From the NCBI GenBank assembly GCA_041392125.1, contig JAWKMR010000015.1, positions 1 to 35,582 on the forward strand: DNA of 35,582 nucleotides, written 5' to 3'. Made by a program: the position numbers and the translations under genes. Of the stretch, positions 33,322 through 35,582 are shown one piece after another. Under the pieces are notes generated by a model. That model was not told where the DNA came from, ran no database searches, and was given only the letters and a program-made list of their open reading frames with translations. Each line of letters opens with the position of its first letter. The first letter of the stretch is position 1. This DNA is from Halomarinibacterium sp041392125. GTDB lineage: Bacteria; Bacteroidota; Bacteroidia; Flavobacteriales; Flavobacteriaceae.

Positions 33322-33329
33322 TACATTTG
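33322..33329 (+). promoter_or_regulatory. Putative -7 box (TACATTTG) of the tRNA-tuf operon
   Basis: TACATTTG is an exact TAnnTTTG match, 49 bases before tRNA-Thr. Transcription would begin near 33336, inside the left arm of the terminator-like hairpin at 33331. Confidence 0.5.
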
Positions 33330-33330
33330 C

Positions 33331-33359
33331 AGTCCGTTAGAAAAAGCGGACTTTTTTTA
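33331..33359 (+). terminator. Intrinsic terminator after hpf
   Basis: AGTCCGTT (33331-33338) pairs with AGCGGACT (33345-33352) with one T-G pair and a 6-base loop, followed by a T run to 33358. It ends transcripts from hpf. It overlaps the start region of the downstream promoter. Confidence 0.85.
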
Positions 33360-33377
33360 TTTTAAAAAGGTGTAAAA

Positions 33378-33451
33378 GCCTCCATAGCTCAGCTGGCCAG
33401 AGCACGTGATTTGTAATCTCGGGGTCGTGGGTTCGAATCCCTCTGGAGGCT
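33378..33451 (+). tRNA. tRNA-Thr (anticodon TGT)
   Basis: The 74-base tRNA has a perfect acceptor stem GCCTCCA/TGGAGGC, D-arm, T-arm GTGGG-TTCGAAT-CCCTC and anticodon loop TTTGTAA giving TGT. The 3' CCA is not encoded. Confidence 0.96.
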
Positions 33452-33478
33452 CGATAAAAGTTCTTTAAAATACTACTT

Positions 33479-33560
33479 GGGGAGATACTCAAGCGGCCAA
33501 CGAGGACAGACTGTAAATCTGTTGGTTTTACCTTCGCAGGTTCGAATCCTGCTCTCCCCA
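33479..33560 (+). tRNA. tRNA-Tyr (anticodon GTA)
   Basis: The 82-base tRNA has acceptor stem GGGGAGA/TCTCCCC, a long variable arm as in bacterial tRNA-Tyr, and anticodon loop CTGTAAA giving GTA. No encoded CCA. Confidence 0.96.
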
Positions 33561-33594
33561 CAATTTTTAACACATAAAATAGTTGTGTTAAGAT

Positions 33595-33625
33595 TTTGCT
33601 TAGTAGTGAATTATCACTATCTTTG
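33595..33625 (+). promoter_or_regulatory. Putative internal promoter before tRNA-Gly
   Basis: TTTG (33595-33598) and TATCTTTG (33618-33625) are 19 bases apart, matching the -33 TTG and -7 TAnnTTTG pattern. This is the best two-part promoter match in the window and lies in the 142-base gap between tRNA-Tyr and tRNA-Gly. Confidence 0.7.
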
Positions 33626-33702
33626 CACGCATTTTTAGAAAAATATACTAAAAATACTTTGACATATTGAATACCAATTCTTGAAGTTTTCAAGATACAA
33701 AT

Positions 33703-33775
33703 GCGGGAGTAGCTCAGTTGGTAGAGCGTCAGCCTTCCAAGCTGAATGTCGCCGGTTCGAACCCGGTCTCCCGCT
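33703..33775 (+). tRNA. tRNA-Gly (anticodon TCC)
   Basis: The 73-base tRNA has acceptor stem GCGGGAG/CTCCCGC, T-arm GCCGG-TTCGAAC-CCGGT and anticodon loop with TCC. No encoded CCA. Confidence 0.96.
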
Positions 33776-33779
33776 CAAA

Positions 33780-33799
33780 ATTCCTGCGAAGGCAGGAAT
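33780..33799. repeat. Short perfect hairpin (possible REP-like unit)
   Basis: ATTCCTGC (33780-33787), GAAG loop, GCAGGAAT (33792-33799) is a perfect 8-bp palindromic hairpin between tRNA-Gly and tRNA-Thr. No T run follows, so it is not a terminator. No other copy exists in this window. Confidence 0.5.
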
Positions 33800-33838
33800 C
33801 TCTTTCCTTTATTAAAGGAGTAGAAATAAATACTTTAC

Positions 33839-33910
<72 letters not shown>

Positions 33911-33965
33911 CAAATTCAGTTAAAAATTGAACACTAATATATAACTAAGATTAAACTTAATACAA

Positions 33966-35153
33966 ATGGCAAAAGGAAATTTCGATCGGTCTAAACCCCA
34001 CTTAAACGTAGGTACTATCGGTCACGTTGACCACGGTAAAACAACATTGACCGCTGCTATTACCAAAGTAATGGCAGATAAAGGTTATTCTGAAGCAAGA
34101 TCTTTTGATCAAATTGATAACGCTCCGGAAGAAAAAGAAAGAGGTATCACTATTAACTCTTCACACGTAGAATATCAAACAGCAAACCGTCACTACGCTC
34201 ACGTTGACTGTCCAGGTCACGCGGATTACGTAAAAAACATGGTTACTGGTGCTGCTCAAATGGACGGTGCTATCCTTGTGGTTGCTGCTACAGATGGTCC
34301 AATGCCACAAACACGTGAGCACATCCTTTTAGGACGTCAGGTAGGTATTCCTCGTATTGTAGTTTTCATGAATAAAGTGGATATGGTGGATGATCCTGAG
34401 CTATTAGAGCTTGTTGAAATGGAAATCCGTGATCTTTTAAGCTTCTATGAGTATGATGGTGATAACGGTCCAGTAATTCAAGGTTCTGCTCTTGGAGCAT
34501 TAAACGGTGAGCCAAAATGGGTTGAAACTGTTGTTCAGCTTATGGATGCTGTAGATTCTTGGATTGAAGAACCGCTTCGTGATATGGAGAAACCTTTCTT
34601 GATGCCTATTGAAGACGTATTCTCTATTACCGGTCGTGGAACTGTTGCTACAGGTCGTATTGAAACAGGTATTGCTAAAACTGGTGATCCCGTTGAAATT
34701 ATTGGTATGGGAGCTGAGAAACTTACTTCAACCATCACTGGTATTGAGATGTTCCGTCAAATCCTAGATAGAGGTGAAGCTGGAGATAACGCTGGTATCC
34801 TTTTAAGAGGTATCGAGAAAACCGATATCAGAAGAGGTATGGTTATTGTTAAGCCAGGTTCTGTAACTCCTCACGCTAAATTTAAAGCAGAGGTGTATAT
34901 CCTTAAAAAAGAAGAAGGTGGACGTCACACTCCATTCCATAACAACTACCGTCCACAATTCTACGTTCGTACAACCGACGTAACAGGAACGATCAATCTT
35001 CCTAGCGGTGTTGAAATGGTAATGCCAGGAGATAACCTTACTATTACTGTAGATCTTATCCAGCCTATCGCTATGAACGTAGGTTTACGTTTCGCTATCC
35101 GTGAAGGTGGTAGAACTGTAGGTGCAGGTCAGGTAACTGAAATTTTAGATTAA
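33966..35153 (+). CDS. tuf: Elongation factor Tu
   Basis: The 395-residue GTPase has GHVDHGKT (P-loop, residues 19-26), the DCPGH switch II motif and NKVD (G4), followed by the two beta-barrel domains ending in GRTVGAGQVTEILD. It brings aminoacyl-tRNA to the ribosome. Length and sequence are normal. Its codon use is visibly more biased than that of its neighbours, as expected for a highly expressed gene. It follows four tRNA genes and precedes tRNA-Trp and secE, the order also known from E. coli thrU-tyrU-glyT-thrT-tufB. Confidence 0.99.
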   Translation: MAKGNFDRSKPHLNVGTIGHVDHGKTTLTAAITKVMADKGYSEARSFDQIDNAPEEKERGITINSSHVEYQTANRHYAHVDCPGHADYVKNMVTGAAQMDGAILVVAATDGPMPQTREHILLGRQVGIPRIVVFMNKVDMVDDPELLELVEMEIRDLLSFYEYDGDNGPVIQGSALGALNGEPKWVETVVQLMDAVDSWIEEPLRDMEKPFLMPIEDVFSITGRGTVATGRIETGIAKTGDPVEIIGMGAEKLTSTITGIEMFRQILDRGEAGDNAGILLRGIEKTDIRRGMVIVKPGSVTPHAKFKAEVYILKKEEGGRHTPFHNNYRPQFYVRTTDVTGTINLPSGVEMVMPGDNLTITVDLIQPIAMNVGLRFAIREGGRTVGAGQVTEILD

Positions 35154-35175
35154 GTAAAGTTTAGATAAAAAGTGT

Positions 35176-35203
35176 AAGGTGTTCCGTTTTGGCGGAACGC
35201 CTT
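35176..35203 (+). terminator. Hairpin between tuf and tRNA-Trp (terminator or processing site)
   Basis: AAGGTGTTCCG (35176-35186) pairs with CGGAACGCCTT (35193-35203) over 11 bp with one T-G pair. The following sequence GACTTTTG has only a short T run, so termination may be partial, leaving tRNA-Trp and secE in the same operon. Confidence 0.65.
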
Positions 35204-35213
35204 GACTTTTGTT

Positions 35214-35286
35214 ACGGGTTTAGCTCAGTTGGTAGAGCACTGGTCTCCAAAACCAGGTGTCGGGAGTTCGAGTCTCTCAACCCGTG
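35214..35286 (+). tRNA. tRNA-Trp (anticodon CCA)
   Basis: The 73-base tRNA has acceptor stem ACGGGTT/AACCCGT and anticodon stem CTGGT/ACCAG around CTCCAAA, giving CCA. No encoded CCA tail. Confidence 0.97.
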
Positions 35287-35366
35287 CGATACGGGAGAGG
35301 CAAAAAGAGAATCCCTAAAAGGAATTGAAGTATGTCTCTCACCACTGAAAAATAAAATTAAATAAT

Positions 35367-35555
35367 ATGATCAACTACATCAAAGAATCTTATAACGAAC
35401 TTAAGAATCATGTGACTTGGACCTCTTGGTCTGAAGCACAACGTCTCACGGTTGTTGTAGCCGTTTTTTCTGTGGCTTTAGCCCTTGCAGTTTGGGGAAT
35501 TGATTCTGTTTTCAGTAAAGTAGTTGGGCAATATTTTCAATGGATTAAATCCTAA
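35367..35555 (+). CDS. secE: Preprotein translocase subunit SecE
   Basis: The 62-residue protein is a short bacterial SecE: NYIKESYNELKNHVTWTSWSEAQR, an amphipathic helix on the cytoplasmic face, followed by one membrane segment (about residues 28-50). It joins SecY and SecG in the translocation channel. Its position between tRNA-Trp and nusG is the standard bacterial order, so the identity is firm. Confidence 0.95.
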   Translation: MINYIKESYNELKNHVTWTSWSEAQRLTVVVAVFSVALALAVWGIDSVFSKVVGQYFQWIKS

Positions 35556-35569
35556 GTAAGTACATAGGA

Positions 35570-35582
35570 ATGACTGAAACTA
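35570..35582 (+). CDS. nusG: Start of nusG (partial)
   Basis: ATGACTGAAACT begins 14 bases after the secE stop and runs off the window end. Only four codons are seen (MTET). The call rests on the conserved secE-nusG order, not on sequence similarity. Confidence 0.55.

Noticed and set aside
33337..33693. 118-residue minus-strand frame across tRNA-Thr and tRNA-Tyr
   Set aside because: It is the antisense of tRNA genes. Peptides such as GRAGFEPAKVKPTDLQSV are a well-known database artefact of translating tRNA complements.

Overview
The window looks like chromosomal DNA from a member of the Bacteroidota, most likely family Flavobacteriaceae. The evidence is AT-rich DNA, promoter-like boxes of the TAnnTTTG type in front of many genes, near-absence of Shine-Dalgarno sequences except before rpsU, a type IX secretion sorting domain (19060-19995), typical Bacteroidota families (DUF2851, DUF1343, carboxypeptidase-D-regulatory-like protein, archaemetzincin-like lipoprotein), and a tRNA-tuf-tRNA-secE-nusG block. 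The genus cannot be fixed from sequence reading alone.

Layout. 1-6808 is the edge of a surface-polysaccharide locus: four glycosyltransferases (two GT4-like, two GT2-like), a WxcM/FdtA-type sugar ketoisomerase, and an MBOAT O-acyltransferase paired with an SGNH-like protein. 6805-9680 holds an FtsE-type ATPase, a secreted subtilase and a small tail-fibre-like lipoprotein. 9832-14636 is a large TPR protein followed by an outer-membrane barrel protein. 14768-21250 is mixed envelope and housekeeping genes: amidohydrolase, metzincin-like lipoprotein, DUF2059 protein, methyltransferase, YkgJ-type Cys-cluster protein, a leucine-rich-repeat T9SS cargo and a NamZ/DUF1343 lipoprotein. 21259-31587 is a LolC/E-like permease, a cystathionine beta-synthase-like enzyme, DUF2851, PspC, a RCK-gated potassium channel, an alanine-type sodium symporter, a helix-hairpin-helix protein, an acyl-CoA dehydrogenase and a carboxypeptidase-regulatory-domain protein. 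31672-35582 is translation related: rpsU, xerC-like recombinase, hpf, tRNA-Thr/Tyr/Gly/Thr, tuf, tRNA-Trp, secE and the first codons of nusG.

Genes are packed tightly. Convergent neighbours repeatedly overlap or are separated by only 4 bases, and some divergent neighbours share overlapping promoters. No gap without a gene exceeds 300 bases. I see no CRISPR array, insertion sequence, prophage or defence island. I do not think the window contains a clearly new multi-gene system. The observations most worth a second look are regulatory: the strong Shine-Dalgarno of rpsU, a promoter nested in a terminator before the tRNA operon, face-to-face divergent promoters, and a start-codon hairpin before the helix-hairpin-helix gene. 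Several enzyme variants with shifted or altered active-site motifs also merit checking.
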